Shown here one piece after another: positions 1-10,720 of a stretch of DNA of 64,000 bases. The stretch is from Streptococcus varani. GTDB taxonomy: Bacteria; Bacillota; Bacilli; Lactobacillales; Streptococcaceae. The stretch spans positions 1-64,000 of the forward strand of contig NZ_CTEN01000003.1 in NCBI RefSeq assembly GCF_001375655.1, given 5' to 3'. Position 1 is the stretch's first letter; each line of letters begins with the position of its first letter. A program made the translations under genes and the position numbers. The notes under the pieces are model-generated. The model did not search any database and was not told the DNA's origin. It was given only the letters and a program-made list of their open reading frames with translations.

Positions 1-378
1 ACCAACAAAGAGATTCTTAAAAAACTACTTTCTTACTCGCAGGAACTTCGAGAACACTATGAACTTTACCAACTATTGCTTTTTCATTTTCAAAAGAAGC
101 AAGCTGAACATTTCTTTGACCTCATTGAGGAGCTGCTTCCCAGCGTAAATCCCATCTTTCAAACTATTTTTAAAACCTTTTTGAAGGATAAGGACAAGAT
201 CATTAACGCATTAGAACTCCCCTATTCAAACGCCAAACTAGACGCTACTAACAACCTCATCAAAGTCATTAAGCGTAATGCCTTTGGTTTCCGGAACTTT
301 GACAACTTTAAATTAAGAATTCTCATCGCTTTGAACATCAAAAAGAAGAGAACCAAGTTGGTCCTCTCCAGGTTATGA
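1..378 (+). CDS. ISL3-family transposase, C-terminal part (5' end outside window)
   Basis: The reading frame is open from base 1 to the stop at 376-378, so the window edge cuts the gene. The visible 125 residues hold the conserved end of an IS1167/IS1193-like DDE transposase, including LDATNNLIKVIKRNAFGFRN near the C-terminus, which in this family carries the last part of the catalytic core. No frameshift is seen in the visible part. Whether the N-terminus is intact cannot be judged. The element ends about 30 bases later in an inverted-repeat-like sequence. Family recognition is from memory of the motif. Confidence 0.85.
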   Translation, partial: TNKEILKKLLSYSQELREHYELYQLLLFHFQKKQAEHFFDLIEELLPSVNPIFQTIFKTFLKDKDKIINALELPYSNAKLDATNNLIKVIKRNAFGFRNFDNFKLRILIALNIKKKRTKLVLSRL

Positions 379-383
379 CTTTT

Positions 384-412
384 CAGCAACCCACTACAGT
401 TGACAAAGAGCC
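384..412 (-). repeat. terminal inverted repeat of the ISL3-type element (probable)
   Basis: Just after the transposase stop, the minus strand reads GGCTCTTTGTCAACTGTAG, then TGGGTTGCTG. This is the usual form of IS1167/IS1193-like element ends. The partner repeat lies outside the window, so the exact end cannot be fixed. Confidence 0.6.
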
Positions 413-446
413 TTTTATAATGGAAAAGAATAGAAAAAATAGAGTT

Positions 447-641
447 TTATTCTTCCTGATCAGCCAACCATCCTTGGTAAGCTTCAACAAGGTTTACAGC
501 CATCTGGCTTGCCATAGCAACTGAAAAAGCTTCTGTTCCTTCTGCATGGTCATCTGCAATTTCTAGCTTTGTTTCTTCGTAAATTGCCTTTAAGCTTTGT
601 GGACTAAGTGTCTTCTTGAAGGCTTCAAATCCTTTATTCAT
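447..641 (-). CDS. conserved small protein of unknown function (64 aa)
   Basis: Unrecognised small acidic soluble protein starting MNKGFEAF. The start at 641 is chosen over an upstream ATG at 665 because AGGAGG sits at the right distance before it. There is no signal peptide or membrane segment. It lies downstream of ptsI on the same strand, but the ptsHI terminator separates them, so it is probably its own unit. The position next to the insertion sequence gives no functional hint. Confidence 0.6.
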   Translation of the reverse strand: MNKGFEAFKKTLSPQSLKAIYEETKLEIADDHAEGTEAFSVAMASQMAVNLVEAYQGWLADQEE

Positions 642-713
642 AGTATTACCTCCTCTATAGTGCATTTTACTACCTCTATTTTACCAGATTATCGTTCAAA
701 TAGCTGAAAGATA

Positions 714-745
714 TTAAAAAACCTTAAAATTTCTTTCAAGGTTTC
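714..745 (-). terminator. rho-independent terminator of ptsHI
   Basis: Minus strand AAACCTT, a 12-base loop, AAGGTTT followed by further T residues, about 105 bases after the ptsI stop. Confidence 0.7.
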
Positions 746-771
746 TATTTTCTCGATGAAGATTTGCACAT

Positions 772-825
772 TACGAGACAAAGTGACACAGGCATACCTA
801 AAGGTCGGCAAGGAGCTTTAACAGA
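772..825 (-). repeat. interspersed repeat, copy A (partner at 20785-20838)
   Basis: The minus strand contains GTTAAAGCTCCTTGCC, a variable part and GGTATGCCTG. The same arrangement occurs on the plus strand at 20785-20838, with about three quarters of positions matching by eye. The CCTTGCCG/GGTAT core resembles part of boxA of BOX elements. Here it lies in the 3' untranslated region between ptsI and its terminator, and GAAGATT/AATCTTC flanks make an outer stem. Confidence 0.5.
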
Positions 826-850
826 GTAAGGTGTGAATCTTCAAAGAAAA

Positions 851-2584
851 TTAATCTACATCAATGTATTCTTTAGCCAGAGCAAGCACTTCTTCCGCTG
901 TTCCACATTCTGTGATAGCACGGTTAGCGTATTCTTGCATCTTAGCTGTGTCCAATTTCTTCATGAGGCTACGTGTACGAAGTACAGAGGTTGCTGACAT
1001 AGAGAATTCATCCAAACCAAGACCCATCAAGAGTGGAACGGCTTGTTGATCACCAGCCATCTCACCACACATACCAGCCCATTTGCCTTCTGCATGAGCA
1101 GCTTTGATCACGTTAGCAATCAAACGAAGGATAGCTGGGTTATATGGTTGGTAGAGGTATGAAACTTGTTCGTTCATACGGTCTGCAGCCATAGTGTATT
1201 GGATGAGGTCGTTTGTACCAATTGAGAAGAAGTCAACTTCTTTTGCAAATTGATCAGCAAGCATCGCTGCTGCTGGAATCTCAATCATGATACCAACTTG
1301 GATATCATCTGCTACCGCCACGCCTTCTGCGAGAAGGTTAGCTTTTTCTTCGTCAAAGACCTTCTTAGCAGCACGGAACTCTGTCAAAAGAGCAACCATT
1401 GGGAACATGATGCGGAGTTGTCCATGAACAGATGAACGAAGAAGAGCACGAATCTGTGTACGGAACATGGCATCGCCCGTTTCAGAGATAGAGATCCGCA
1501 AAGCACGGTAACCAAGGAATGGGTTCATTTCATGGGGCATATCGAAGTAAGGAAGTTCCTTATCACCACCGATGTCCATTGTACGAACCACGACAGGTTT
1601 ACCGTTCATACCTTCAAGCACTGCTTTGTAAGCTTGGTATTGTTCATCTTCAGTTGGGAAGTCTTGAGAATCCATGTAAAGGAACTCAGTACGGTAGAGA
1701 CCAACAGCTTCCGCACCGTTTTCATTAACACCCTCAACATCTTTTGGAGTACCGATATTGGCAGCCAATTCGAAGTGTTTGCCATCAGCAGTAACCGTTT
1801 GAGCATCTTTCAAAAGAGCCCATTCAGCTTTTTGTGCCGCATAAGCTTCACCAGCTGCTGTAAATTCTGCAATGATTTCTTCAGACGGGTTAATCACTAC
1901 TTCACCTGTAATACCATTAACAGCCAAAACATCGCCGTTTTTTACGATTTCAGTGATATTGTTTGTACCAAGTACGGCAGCAATTTCAAGAGTACGTGCC
2001 ATGATTGCTGAGTGACTTGTGCGACCACCAATGTTGGTAACAAAGGCTTTAACAAAGTTCTTATCCAACTGAGCTGTATCTGAAGGAGTCAAGTCATGCG
2101 CAATGACAATCGATTCTTCTGAAATAGCAGCTGGGTTTGGCAAACGTACGCCAAGCAAGTGAGCTAATACACGTTTGGTGACGTCACGGATATCTGCAGC
2201 ACGTTCTTGCATGTATGGGTTGTCGTCCATACCTTCAAAAATCGCGATGAACATATCTGTTACTTCTTTCAAACCAGTTTCTGCATTGGTTTTCTTAGCA
2301 CGGATTGTTTCTTTAATTTGACCAACCATTTCTGGGTCAGCCAATACCATCAAGTGAGCATCGAATACGGCTGCAGCTTCTTCGCCTAGGCTAGCTACTG
2401 CATTCTCGCGGATAACAGAAAGCTCGTCTTGCGATGCTTGTAACGCAACATCAAGGCGAGCTTCTTCTGCATTTGTATCTTCAACTGTTACAGTTTCAAA
2501 TGACAAATCCGGTTGAACAAGTAGGTATGCCTTTGCAACAGCAACACCGTCCGATGCTGCGATTCCTTTGAGCATATCTGTCAT
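851..2584 (-). CDS. ptsI: phosphoenolpyruvate-protein phosphotransferase, PTS Enzyme I
   Basis: Cytoplasmic enzyme that takes phosphate from phosphoenolpyruvate and passes it to HPr, feeding all sugar PTS systems. It also indirectly supplies DhaM in the dihydroxyacetone kinase system encoded later in this window. The 577 residues match the usual length. The phosphorylated histidine is His191 in [12 protein letters not shown], and the PEP-binding barrel carries IMIEIPAA and the C-terminal GMCGEMAGD loop. It starts 3 bases after the ptsH stop, so the two are one operon ending at the terminator near 730. Confidence 0.97.
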   Translation of the reverse strand: MTDMLKGIAASDGVAVAKAYLLVQPDLSFETVTVEDTNAEEARLDVALQASQDELSVIRENAVASLGEEAAAVFDAHLMVLADPEMVGQIKETIRAKKTNAETGLKEVTDMFIAIFEGMDDNPYMQERAADIRDVTKRVLAHLLGVRLPNPAAISEESIVIAHDLTPSDTAQLDKNFVKAFVTNIGGRTSHSAIMARTLEIAAVLGTNNITEIVKNGDVLAVNGITGEVVINPSEEIIAEFTAAGEAYAAQKAEWALLKDAQTVTADGKHFELAANIGTPKDVEGVNENGAEAVGLYRTEFLYMDSQDFPTEDEQYQAYKAVLEGMNGKPVVVRTMDIGGDKELPYFDMPHEMNPFLGYRALRISISETGDAMFRTQIRALLRSSVHGQLRIMFPMVALLTEFRAAKKVFDEEKANLLAEGVAVADDIQVGIMIEIPAAAMLADQFAKEVDFFSIGTNDLIQYTMAADRMNEQVSYLYQPYNPAILRLIANVIKAAHAEGKWAGMCGEMAGDQQAVPLLMGLGLDEFSMSATSVLRTRSLMKKLDTAKMQEYANRAITECGTAEEVLALAKEYIDVD

Positions 2585-2587
2585 GTC

Positions 2588-2851
2588 TTATGCCAATCCT
2601 TCTTTATCCATTGTTTCAGTGATAGCTGCGATTGCATCGTCTGCATCAGCACCTTCAGCAGTGATTGTAACGTCAGCACCTTGACCAACACCAAGGCTCA
2701 TAACGCCCATGATAGATTTCAAGTTTACAGACTTGTCTTTGTAGTTCAAAGTGATGTCTGAAGCGAATTTGCTAGCTGTTTGAACGAGCAAAGTTGCTGG
2801 ACGTGCGTGGATACCTGTTTCTGCCACAATGTGGAAATCTTTTGAAGCCAT
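2588..2851 (-). CDS. ptsH: phosphocarrier protein HPr
   Basis: Small (87 aa) cytoplasmic phosphocarrier between Enzyme I and the sugar-specific EIIA proteins. His15 in ETGIHARPA is the catalytic phosphorylation site. Ser46 in LKSIMGV is the HPr kinase site which, in Firmicutes, makes HPr-Ser-P the corepressor of CcpA; a CcpA-type site lies before fucK in this window. The start is preceded by AAAGGAG. First gene of the ptsHI operon. Confidence 0.97.
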   Translation of the reverse strand: MASKDFHIVAETGIHARPATLLVQTASKFASDITLNYKDKSVNLKSIMGVMSLGVGQGADVTITAEGADADDAIAAITETMDKEGLA

Positions 2852-2883
2852 AGTTTGGTTTCTCCTTTGTTTTTCAAAATTAT

Positions 2884-2939
2884 GGGTTAGTGATAACCCT
2901 TACAAAGGAGATTATACCATTTATTGAAATCATTTTCAA
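2884..2939 (-). promoter_or_regulatory. ptsH promoter and 5' UTR hairpin
   Basis: Minus strand TTGAAA (2934-2939), a 17-base spacer and TATAAT (2911-2916) form a sigma-A promoter. A perfect GGGTTA/TAACCC hairpin (2884-2899) lies in the leader between promoter and ribosome binding site; its role is unknown. Confidence 0.75.
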
Positions 2940-2998
2940 GAATTTTTTGCTATACTTTCAAAATCATCGATAAGATATGCAGAAAAAAACTAGGAAGT

Positions 2999-4189
2999 CT
3001 ATCTTTCTCCAATAGAATCGATTAACCTTTGGCTAAACTGGCTGGTGGACAGGGCTTCTACCCCTTTTCCAAAGGCTAAATCAGCTGTGAAATAACCTCT
3101 AGAAAAATTTGTCTCAATCGCTTTGGTAATTAGATCTGAAACAGCTGTCCAACCGATGTAGTCAAAGAGCATGCATCCGGATAACAATACTGAACACGGA
3201 TTAGCCTTATCTTGACCTGCAATATCTGGTGCGGTTCCATGAGTCGCCTCAAAGATAGCATGCCCTGTTCGGTAGTTAATATTGGCACCAGGAGCAATCC
3301 CTATACCGCCGACTTGTGCCGCTAAAGCATCACTGGCATAATCACCGTTCAGATTGGTTAGAGCGACTACGTCAAATCGATCTGGATTAAGGAGAATCTG
3401 CTGGAGAAAATTATCCGCGATGATATCCGAAATCACTAGCTGACCTGATGCTAACTCTTTGGCATATTCTCTTTGAGCCAATTCATAACCCCACTTACGA
3501 AAACCACCTTCAGTAAATTTCTGTATATTGCCCTTGTGGACAAGAGTAACATTGGTCAGTTTATTTTCCAGAGCGTAGTCAATCGCTGCTCGAATCAAGC
3601 GTTGGCTTCCTTCTATCGAAATGGGCTTAATTCCAATGCTTGACGTCTCTGGGAAACGGATTTTTTGGACACCCATGTCCTCTTGAAGGAAATTAATGAT
3701 TTTTTGGACATCCTGGCTACCAGCTTCCCATTCGATACCCGCATAGATATCTTCCGTATTTTCACGGAAGATGGTGATATTGGTTTTTTCGGGATGCTTG
3801 AGCGGGCTCTCAATGCCCTTGAAATAGCGGACAGGACGGACACAGGCATAGAGGTCTAGCTCTTGGCGAAGTGCCACATTCAGTGAACGGATACCACCGC
3901 CGACTGGTGTTTCCAACGGTCCCTTGATGGCCACTAAATGATCCTTTATGGTTTCCACTGTTTCATCTGGCAACCAAGAGCCGGTTTGATCAAAGGATTT
4001 TTTCCCAGCCAAAACTTCTGTCCAAGCAACTTTCTTCTGACCAGCAAAAGCTTTTTCAACTGCTGCATCAAAGACTGACTGGGCACTCTTCCAGATGTCT
4101 TTTCCAACTCCATCCCCCTCAATAAAAGGAATAATGGGATGATCACTTACTCGTAACTGGCCATTTTCTAATACAATCTTTTCTGCCAT
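2999..4189 (-). CDS. icd: isocitrate dehydrogenase (NADP-type)
   Basis: Oxidises isocitrate to 2-oxoglutarate, the last step of the short oxidative TCA arm that feeds glutamate synthesis. The 396 residues carry the isocitrate/isopropylmalate dehydrogenase pattern: a substrate-phosphate region around [31 protein letters not shown], and the metal-binding [17 protein letters not shown] region. It starts 9 bases after citZ, closing an acnA-citZ-icd operon. No clear terminator follows, so some read-through toward ptsH is possible. Cofactor preference is inferred from family. Confidence 0.93.
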   Translation of the reverse strand: MAEKIVLENGQLRVSDHPIIPFIEGDGVGKDIWKSAQSVFDAAVEKAFAGQKKVAWTEVLAGKKSFDQTGSWLPDETVETIKDHLVAIKGPLETPVGGGIRSLNVALRQELDLYACVRPVRYFKGIESPLKHPEKTNITIFRENTEDIYAGIEWEAGSQDVQKIINFLQEDMGVQKIRFPETSSIGIKPISIEGSQRLIRAAIDYALENKLTNVTLVHKGNIQKFTEGGFRKWGYELAQREYAKELASGQLVISDIIADNFLQQILLNPDRFDVVALTNLNGDYASDALAAQVGGIGIAPGANINYRTGHAIFEATHGTAPDIAGQDKANPCSVLLSGCMLFDYIGWTAVSDLITKAIETNFSRGYFTADLAFGKGVEALSTSQFSQRLIDSIGER

Positions 4190-4198
4190 AACAACTCC

Positions 4199-5317
4199 TT
4201 AGCGTTTTCCGATTGGTAAGTATTCCAAGTTCATTTGTCCCATATAATTGGAACGCGGACGTATTAATTTATTATTTTTTTGTTGCTCCTGGATATGGGC
4301 AATCCAACCAGATACCCGACTCATCGCAAAAATGAGGGTAAAAATGGAGGAATCAATTCCTAAAACATGGTAGACAGTCGCTGAATAGAAATCCACATTT
4401 GGAATCAGCCCCTTCGTATGTTTCATGTAATCTTCAATCTCACGAGATAGCTTGTACCAAACTTCATTTTCGGTCCCCAGAGTCAACTCTTTAGCCATCT
4501 GACGGAGGTATTTTTCCCTTGGATCCTGCGTTTTATAGACTCGGTGACCAAAGCCCATGATTTTTGTTTGTGAATTTAGTTTTTCCTGCAAGTAAGCCTT
4601 CGTATCTCCGTATGCACGGATTTCTTGCAGCATGTCAAAAACTTTTTCATTGGCTCCACCATGAAGAGGTCCTTTAAGGGTTCCGATGGCCGTTGTGACA
4701 CAGGAATAGATATCCGAGAGCGTCGAGGCACAAACACGAGCCGCAAAGGTTGAGGCGTTGAGTTCATGATCAGCATGCAAAATCAGCGCTTTATTGAGAG
4801 CTTTCACTTCTAATTCTGTAGGCTCTCTACCATTTAGCATATAGAGGAAATTGGCTGCAAAATCCAAATCCTCACGTGGCTCAATGGGTGTTTGTCCTGT
4901 CCGCAGTCTGGCAAACGTTGCAATGATCGTCGGCATCTTGGCCATGAGCTGAATAGACTGCTCGTAGGTAGCTTCGACCGAATTGTCTTCCGCATTGACA
5001 TTATATACTCCAAGGAGGCTGACAGTTGATCGCAAGACACTCATAGGATGCAGGTGTCGACGAGACTGAATAAGAATACACTGCTCTACCGCATCGCTAA
5101 TAGCATAGTTAGCCCGTAGCTCCTTGGTAAAATTTTTCAATTCCATTTGCGTTGGCAAGTGCAAATTCCAAAGGAGATAGATGACCTCCTCAAAACTGGC
5201 ATTATTGTCCATGAGTTCAGAAATATTGTAACCTGCATAAGCTAAATCATCATCCATGATAGAACTGATTCGGGTATTGCAGGCGATTAAATCTTTTAAT
5301 CCACTTTCTTCTGCCAT
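4199..5317 (-). CDS. citZ: citrate synthase
   Basis: Condenses acetyl-CoA with oxaloacetate to citrate. The 372-residue length fits the Gram-positive type. Recognisable active-site stretches are [11 protein letters not shown] and [15 protein letters not shown] (substrate histidines) and the C-terminal [13 protein letters not shown] end. It begins one base after the acnA stop, so the two are translationally close. Together with AcnA and Icd it makes a complete route from oxaloacetate to 2-oxoglutarate. Confidence 0.94.
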   Translation of the reverse strand: MAEESGLKDLIACNTRISSIMDDDLAYAGYNISELMDNNASFEEVIYLLWNLHLPTQMELKNFTKELRANYAISDAVEQCILIQSRRHLHPMSVLRSTVSLLGVYNVNAEDNSVEATYEQSIQLMAKMPTIIATFARLRTGQTPIEPREDLDFAANFLYMLNGREPTELEVKALNKALILHADHELNASTFAARVCASTLSDIYSCVTTAIGTLKGPLHGGANEKVFDMLQEIRAYGDTKAYLQEKLNSQTKIMGFGHRVYKTQDPREKYLRQMAKELTLGTENEVWYKLSREIEDYMKHTKGLIPNVDFYSATVYHVLGIDSSIFTLIFAMSRVSGWIAHIQEQQKNNKLIRPRSNYMGQMNLEYLPIGKR

Positions 5318-5318
5318 T

Positions 5319-7985
5319 TTAAGCTCCTTCTAACTTTTTACGCACTACCATTGGCAAGATTCCCCCATTTTTGTAGTAACGAATGTCTGCATCCGCATCA
5401 AATCGCACAATGGCCTGGAAGTGTTTCTCCCCACTTTTATCGCAGGCAACAATGTCCACGATATCATTGATTCCAGGATTTTCTGATAAGTGGATGTCAT
5501 AGCTTTCAAAGCCTGTCAAACCTAGACTATCAGCTGTTTGCCCCTCAAGAAATTGGAGAGGAAGCAGGCCCATCATGACTAAGTTGGAACGGTGAATCCG
5601 CTCAAAACTCTCTGCTAACACTGCTTTGACACCAAGCAGATTGGATCCCTTTGCAGCCCAATCACGACTGGAGCCCATACCATAGTCTTTCCCAGCGATA
5701 ATTAGAGTGCCGACATTGGTATCCTTGTAGTTCATAGCTGCGTCATAGATGGTTAAAATCTCATCTTTATACTTGGTATAGCCACCAATTTTGCCATCTG
5801 CTAATTGATTGTTGATACGGATATTGGCAAAGGTTCCACGCATCATGACCTCGTGGTTCCCACGACGGCTTCCGTAAGAATTAAAATCAAGATAGTCCAC
5901 ACCATGTTCATCTAAATAGCGAGCTGCTGGGCTGTTTTTGGCAATATTTCCTGCTGGAGAGATATGGTCTGTTGTAACCGTGTCCCCAAATTTCGCCAAA
6001 ACTTTCAAGTTTTTCAAAGGTTTGATAGTTAAATCTTCGCCCAAAGCATCGAAGTAAGGTGGATTTTGGATATAGGTCGAATCCGCATTCCACTTGTAAA
6101 TCTTGCTCTCTTCTGTTGGAATCTGGTTCCATTTTTCGCTATCTGAGAAGACATGTTCATATTCTTTTTCAAACAGTTGACGGGTCACATACTTATCCAC
6201 ATATTCAGCTACTTGATCATTACTTGGCATGATATCGTTGAGATATACGGCTTGTCCGTCCGTTCCAGTTCCGAGTAGTTCAGTCGTCAAATCAATATTG
6301 GTATTGCTAGCCAAGGCATAGGCCACAACCAAAGGCGGACTGGCTAAGAAATTGGCTTTAACCAGCGGGTTAATTCGTCCTTCGAAATTACGATTCCCAG
6401 ATAGGACACCGGAAACCAAGAGATCTGATTCCACCACCGCTCGAGCCACTTCTGGGCGGAGATTTCCTGAGTTACCAATACAGGTGGTGCATCCATAACC
6501 AACCAGGTTGAACCCTAGTTCATCTAGATAAGCTTGGAGACCCGAATTTTCCAAATAACCCGTAACGACCTTGGATCCTGGCGCTAAGGATGTTTTAACA
6601 GTTGGTGAGACTCGCAAGCCTTTCTCCACTGCGTTTTTGGCTAGAAGACCCGCCGACATGAGGACATAGGGATTTGACGTATTGGTACAAGAAGTGATGG
6701 CTGCAATGGCCACATGGCCCGTCTTGATTTCTTCCTCACGACCTGCAATAGTAAGGGTTGCTGTCTTATCCAGTTCTCCTCTTGACAAACCAAAGCCTTG
6801 CACTCCTGCTTCACGGACGATAGCATCTTGGAAGCTTTGTTTCGCTTCTGTCAAATCAATCAAATCTTGTGGTCGCTTGGGTCCTGAAATAGATGGTGCA
6901 ATAGTGGAAAGATCTAATTCGACAATTTTTGTATAAGTCGCCTGAGTATTTGGATCATAAAACAGGTGGTTTTTCTTGGCATAACTTTCCGTCAAGGCGA
7001 TGTGATCTTCATCTCTGTTGGTCAAGCGCATGTAATTAAGGGTTTCCTCATCAATGGGGAAGTAACCACAGGTTGCACCGTACTCAGGTGCCATATTGGC
7101 AACAGTTGCCCGATCAGCCAAGGTTAGGTTTGCAAGACCTGGACCAAAGAACTCAACAAATTTACCAACCACCTGTTGTTGACGGAGGAGCTGCGTCACT
7201 TTGAGAGCTAAATCCGTAGCGGTTGCGATTTTCGGTAGTTTACCGGTCAGGCGAACACCGATGACTTCTGGAACAGGGAAATAAGAAGCTTCTCCTAGCA
7301 TAGCTGCCTCTGCTTCGATACCACCAACTCCCCAACCAAGGACACCAATCCCATTGATCATGGTTGTATGACTATCTGTACCAAACATCGAATCTGGATA
7401 AAGAAAGCCGTTTTTTTCAATCACCACATCACTCAGAAACTCGATGTTTACTTGATGAATAATACCCGTTGCTGGTGGAACAGCCCGGTAGTTATCAAAA
7501 GATTTCTCAGCCCATTTTAGGAATTCGTAGCGCTCATTGTTGCGTTGGAATTCCAATTCAATGTTTTCTTCTAAGGCAGAATCTGTCCCATAGGCATCAA
7601 CCTGAACAGAGTGGTCAATGACCAAATCGACTGGTATTTCTGGATTGATGAGGTCTGGATTGCCACCATTTTTGACGATGGCATCCCGCATAGAGGCCAA
7701 ATCGACAACTACTGGTACACCGGTAAAATCTTGTAAGATAACACGACTAGGTTTAAAAGGAACTTCTCCCTTGGGAGTTGACGCAGAATAGGTCACAAGA
7801 TTTTTAATGTGACTTTTAATGACATCTACCCCGTCGTATTTACGTAACAGACTTTCCAATAGAATACGAATCGTATAGGGTAATGTATGAATAGTTACAG
7901 ACTCCTCTTGACATGCAGTCGCAATATCATAGTAATGATACGTTTCATTCTTGAACTTATAAGATTTACTGTGCATTTTTTCCAT
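5319..7985 (-). CDS. acnA: aconitate hydratase (aconitase)
   Basis: Iron-sulfur enzyme interconverting citrate and isocitrate. The 888 residues fit AcnA/IRP-type aconitase. The three cluster cysteines are visible in [14 protein letters not shown] and [11 protein letters not shown], and the substrate-binding arginine in [12 protein letters not shown]. The first ATG is kept because GAGG stands 7 bases before it. It is the first gene of acnA-citZ-icd, with a promoter directly upstream. The [4Fe-4S] cluster would be oxygen-sensitive in a peroxide-producing streptococcus. Confidence 0.95.
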   Translation of the reverse strand: MEKMHSKSYKFKNETYHYYDIATACQEESVTIHTLPYTIRILLESLLRKYDGVDVIKSHIKNLVTYSASTPKGEVPFKPSRVILQDFTGVPVVVDLASMRDAIVKNGGNPDLINPEIPVDLVIDHSVQVDAYGTDSALEENIELEFQRNNERYEFLKWAEKSFDNYRAVPPATGIIHQVNIEFLSDVVIEKNGFLYPDSMFGTDSHTTMINGIGVLGWGVGGIEAEAAMLGEASYFPVPEVIGVRLTGKLPKIATATDLALKVTQLLRQQQVVGKFVEFFGPGLANLTLADRATVANMAPEYGATCGYFPIDEETLNYMRLTNRDEDHIALTESYAKKNHLFYDPNTQATYTKIVELDLSTIAPSISGPKRPQDLIDLTEAKQSFQDAIVREAGVQGFGLSRGELDKTATLTIAGREEEIKTGHVAIAAITSCTNTSNPYVLMSAGLLAKNAVEKGLRVSPTVKTSLAPGSKVVTGYLENSGLQAYLDELGFNLVGYGCTTCIGNSGNLRPEVARAVVESDLLVSGVLSGNRNFEGRINPLVKANFLASPPLVVAYALASNTNIDLTTELLGTGTDGQAVYLNDIMPSNDQVAEYVDKYVTRQLFEKEYEHVFSDSEKWNQIPTEESKIYKWNADSTYIQNPPYFDALGEDLTIKPLKNLKVLAKFGDTVTTDHISPAGNIAKNSPAARYLDEHGVDYLDFNSYGSRRGNHEVMMRGTFANIRINNQLADGKIGGYTKYKDEILTIYDAAMNYKDTNVGTLIIAGKDYGMGSSRDWAAKGSNLLGVKAVLAESFERIHRSNLVMMGLLPLQFLEGQTADSLGLTGFESYDIHLSENPGINDIVDIVACDKSGEKHFQAIVRFDADADIRYYKNGGILPMVVRKKLEGA

Positions 7986-8013
7986 ACAGATACCTCATCT
8001 TTCTTTGTGGATT

Positions 8014-8042
8014 ATTATACATTAAATTTTCTGACAAATCAA
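8014..8042 (-). promoter_or_regulatory. promoter of acnA-citZ-icd
   Basis: Minus strand TTGATT (8037-8042), 17-base spacer, TATAAT (8014-8019), about 30 bases before the acnA start. No CcpA or CcpC-type operator was recognised. Confidence 0.65.
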
Positions 8043-8164
8043 GAAAAAATAAATCCAATGTTAGGTTTTATAACATCTCGTTTGTTTTTGTTTTGTAATG
8101 AAAAATACTTCTTATTTTCATGTTTTTTACAGATTGCTCGCGAAGCTCATAAGGACAGGGTTTT

Positions 8165-8212
8165 GCACAATATGTGGTGTTTACATAGCGAACAAAACAC
8201 AAAATATTGTGC
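8165..8212 (+). promoter_or_regulatory. tandem NrdR boxes upstream of nrdH
   Basis: Two 16-base near-palindromes, GCACAATATGTGGTGT (8165-8180) and ACACAAAATATTGTGC (8197-8212), start 32 bases apart, about three helical turns. Sequence and spacing match the known NrdR-box pairs that repress ribonucleotide reductase genes according to the ATP/dATP ratio. Confidence 0.85.
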
Positions 8213-8219
8213 CGGATGT

Positions 8220-8248
8220 TTGACTTTTCTTCTCTTTCATTGTATCCT
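8220..8248 (+). promoter_or_regulatory. promoter of nrdH-nrdE
   Basis: TTGACT (8220-8225), 17-base spacer, TATCCT (8243-8248). The second NrdR box ends 7 bases before the -35, a good position for repression. Confidence 0.7.
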
Positions 8249-8279
8249 TATGGTTGATTATATTTATAAGGAGAAAATC

Positions 8280-8498
8280 ATGGTAACTATCTACTCAAAA
8301 AACAACTGCGTTCAATGTAAGATGACAAAACGATTTTTAGAGCAACATAAGGTCACTTTTAAAGAAATTAATCTGGACGAACAACCAGAATTTATTGACC
8401 ATGTCAAAGACTTGGGCTTCTCAGCCGCACCTGTCATTGAAACGGTTTCTGAAGCTTTTTCTGGTTTCCAACCTGCTAAATTAAAAGCTTTGGTCTAA
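8280..8498 (+). CDS. nrdH: NrdH-redoxin
   Basis: Glutaredoxin-like electron donor (72 aa) for class Ib ribonucleotide reductase. The redox motif CVQC is at residues 11-14 and the fold-typical APV cis-proline near residue 50. The start at 8280 follows GGAG; the longer open frame upstream covers the promoter and NrdR boxes and is not coding. First gene of the nrdH-nrdE unit; nrdI is not in this window. Confidence 0.93.
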   Translation: MVTIYSKNNCVQCKMTKRFLEQHKVTFKEINLDEQPEFIDHVKDLGFSAAPVIETVSEAFSGFQPAKLKALV

Positions 8499-8550
8499 AG
8501 AGTAACCTACGCGATATGAAAACTACTAGATAGAAGAAAGAAAAGTAATT

Positions 8551-10710
8551 ATGAGTTTGAAAGATTTAGGCGACGTTTCCTACTTCCGCCTCAATAATGA
8601 GATTAACCGTCCAGTTAATGGACAAATCCCCCTCCACAAGGACCAAGAAGCCTTAGAGGCCTTTTTTAAGGAAAATGTCATCCCAAATACCCTGACGTTC
8701 GACAGTATGAACGCTAAAATTGATTACCTACTAAAAGAGAATTACATTGAAAAAGAATTTTTGGAACAATATAGTCCTGAATTCATCGAAAAACTGGCAC
8801 AATTTTTGAAAGACCAAAACTTCAAATTTAAATCTTTCATGGCAGCCTATAAATTTTATAACCAGTATGCCCTAAAAACCAACGATGGCAATTTCTACTT
8901 GGAAAGTATGGAAGATCGTGTTTTCTTCAATGCTCTCTACTTTGCAGAAGGCAATGAAGAATTAGCGCTTGATTTGGCCAATGAAATGATTCATTTGCGC
9001 TACCAGCCTGCTACTCCAAGCTTCCTAAATGCTGGTCGTGCCCGCCGTGGTGAGTTAGTTTCTTGTTTCCTCCTTCAAGTAACAGATGATATGAATGCTA
9101 TCGGTCGTTCTATCAACTCAGCCCTTCAGTTATCTCGTATCGGTGGTGGTGTTGGTATTTCTCTAAGCAATCTTCGTGAAGCTGGTGCTCCGATTAAAGG
9201 GTATGAGGGAGCTGCATCTGGTGTGGTTCCAGTTATGAAACTCTTTGAAGACAGCTTCTCTTACTCCAACCAACTTGGCCAACGCCAAGGAGCTGGTGTT
9301 GTGTATTTGGATGTCTTCCACCCAGATATTATTTCCTTCCTTTCTACTAAGAAAGAAAATGCTGATGAAAAAGTGCGTGTAAAAACCCTTTCTCTGGGTA
9401 TCACAGTACCGGATAAGTTCTACGAACTAGCACGTAAAAACGAAGACATGTATCTCTTCAGTCCATATTCTCTCGAAAAAGAATACGGTGTCCCATATAG
9501 TTACATTGACATCACTGAAAAATACGATGAATTGGTCGCAAACCCAAGGATTCGTAAAACGAAAATCAAAGCTCGCGATTTGGAAACGGAAATCTCAAAA
9601 CTCCAACAAGAATCTGGCTATCCTTACATCATCAATATTGATACTGTAAACCGCCAAAACCCAGTTGACGGTAAAGTTATCATGTCCAACCTCTGTTCAG
9701 AGATTCTCCAAGTTCAAACTCCAAGCATCATCAATGATTCCCAAGAATACTTGACCATGGGAACAGATGTTTCATGTAACCTTGGTTCAACCAACGTTGT
9801 GAACTTGATGAAGTCACCTGACTTTGGTTGTTCTGTCAAAACCATGACACGCGCATTGACTTATGTTACGGATCACTCTCATATCTCTGCTGTTCCATCT
9901 ATTGAACACGGAAATGAACAAGCTCATTCTATCGGTTTAGGGGCGATGGGACTCCATTCTTACCTAGCTCAAAACCTCATGGATTATGGTTCTGCTGCTG
10001 CAGTTGAATTTACCAACATCTACTTCATGCTCCTCAACTACTGGACGTTGGTAGAATCAAACAATATTGCCCGCGAACGCAAGACCACATTCCACAATTT
10101 TGAAAAATCAAAATATGCTGACGGAACCTACTTCGATAAGTACGTAACTGGTGACTACCAACCAAGTTCAGATAAAGTAAAAGCCCTCTTTGAAGGTATC
10201 TTTATTCCGACTGGTCAAGATTGGGCAGAATTACGTAGCAAGGTTCAGGCAGATGGTCTTTATCACCAAAACCGCCTAGCTGTTGCACCAAATGGATCCA
10301 TCTCTTATATCAACGACGTTTCTGCTTCAATTCATCCGATTACACAACGGATTGAAGAACGCCAGGAGAAAAAAATCGGTAAGATTTACTATCCAGCATC
10401 TGGTTTGGCAACAGAAACGATTCCTTTTTACCAATCAGCCTATGATATGGACATGCGTAAGGTTATCGATGTCTATGCAGCAGCGACTGAACACGTAGAC
10501 CAAGGTTTGTCTCTTACTCTCTTCCTTCGCAGTGAATTGCCTAAAGCAATCTACGAGTGGAAAACAGAGAACAAACAAACTACACGCGACCTTTCCATCT
10601 TACGGAACTATGCTTACAACAAGGGCATCAAGTCTATCTACTACGTCCGCACCTTTACAGATGACGGTGAAGAAGTCGGCGCCAACCAATGTGAGAGTTG
10701 TGTCATTTAG
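8551..10710 (+). CDS. nrdE: class Ib ribonucleoside-diphosphate reductase, alpha subunit
   Basis: Catalytic subunit that reduces ribonucleoside diphosphates to deoxy forms. The 719 residues fit NrdE (class Ib, lacking the long ATP-cone of class Ia). Visible features: the substrate-site cysteine in GELVSCFLL, the NLCSEI loop with the radical-chain cysteine, and the redox-active C-terminal tail CESCVI that exchanges electrons with NrdH. It lies 52 bases after nrdH under the NrdR-controlled promoter. A strong hairpin follows. Confidence 0.96.
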   Translation: MSLKDLGDVSYFRLNNEINRPVNGQIPLHKDQEALEAFFKENVIPNTLTFDSMNAKIDYLLKENYIEKEFLEQYSPEFIEKLAQFLKDQNFKFKSFMAAYKFYNQYALKTNDGNFYLESMEDRVFFNALYFAEGNEELALDLANEMIHLRYQPATPSFLNAGRARRGELVSCFLLQVTDDMNAIGRSINSALQLSRIGGGVGISLSNLREAGAPIKGYEGAASGVVPVMKLFEDSFSYSNQLGQRQGAGVVYLDVFHPDIISFLSTKKENADEKVRVKTLSLGITVPDKFYELARKNEDMYLFSPYSLEKEYGVPYSYIDITEKYDELVANPRIRKTKIKARDLETEISKLQQESGYPYIINIDTVNRQNPVDGKVIMSNLCSEILQVQTPSIINDSQEYLTMGTDVSCNLGSTNVVNLMKSPDFGCSVKTMTRALTYVTDHSHISAVPSIEHGNEQAHSIGLGAMGLHSYLAQNLMDYGSAAAVEFTNIYFMLLNYWTLVESNNIARERKTTFHNFEKSKYADGTYFDKYVTGDYQPSSDKVKALFEGIFIPTGQDWAELRSKVQADGLYHQNRLAVAPNGSISYINDVSASIHPITQRIEERQEKKIGKIYYPASGLATETIPFYQSAYDMDMRKVIDVYAAATEHVDQGLSLTLFLRSELPKAIYEWKTENKQTTRDLSILRNYAYNKGIKSIYYVRTFTDDGEEVGANQCESCVI

Positions 10711-10720
10711 GCGGTAAGTC

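Noticed and set aside
1532-2011. 159-codon plus-strand frame opposite ptsI
   Set aside because: Lies wholly within ptsI on the other strand, with no ribosome binding site and no recognisable protein.
7887-8279. Long upstream extension of the nrdH frame (203 codons in total)
   Set aside because: It runs through the acnA start, both NrdR boxes and the promoter; nrdH has its own GGAG and ATG at 8280.
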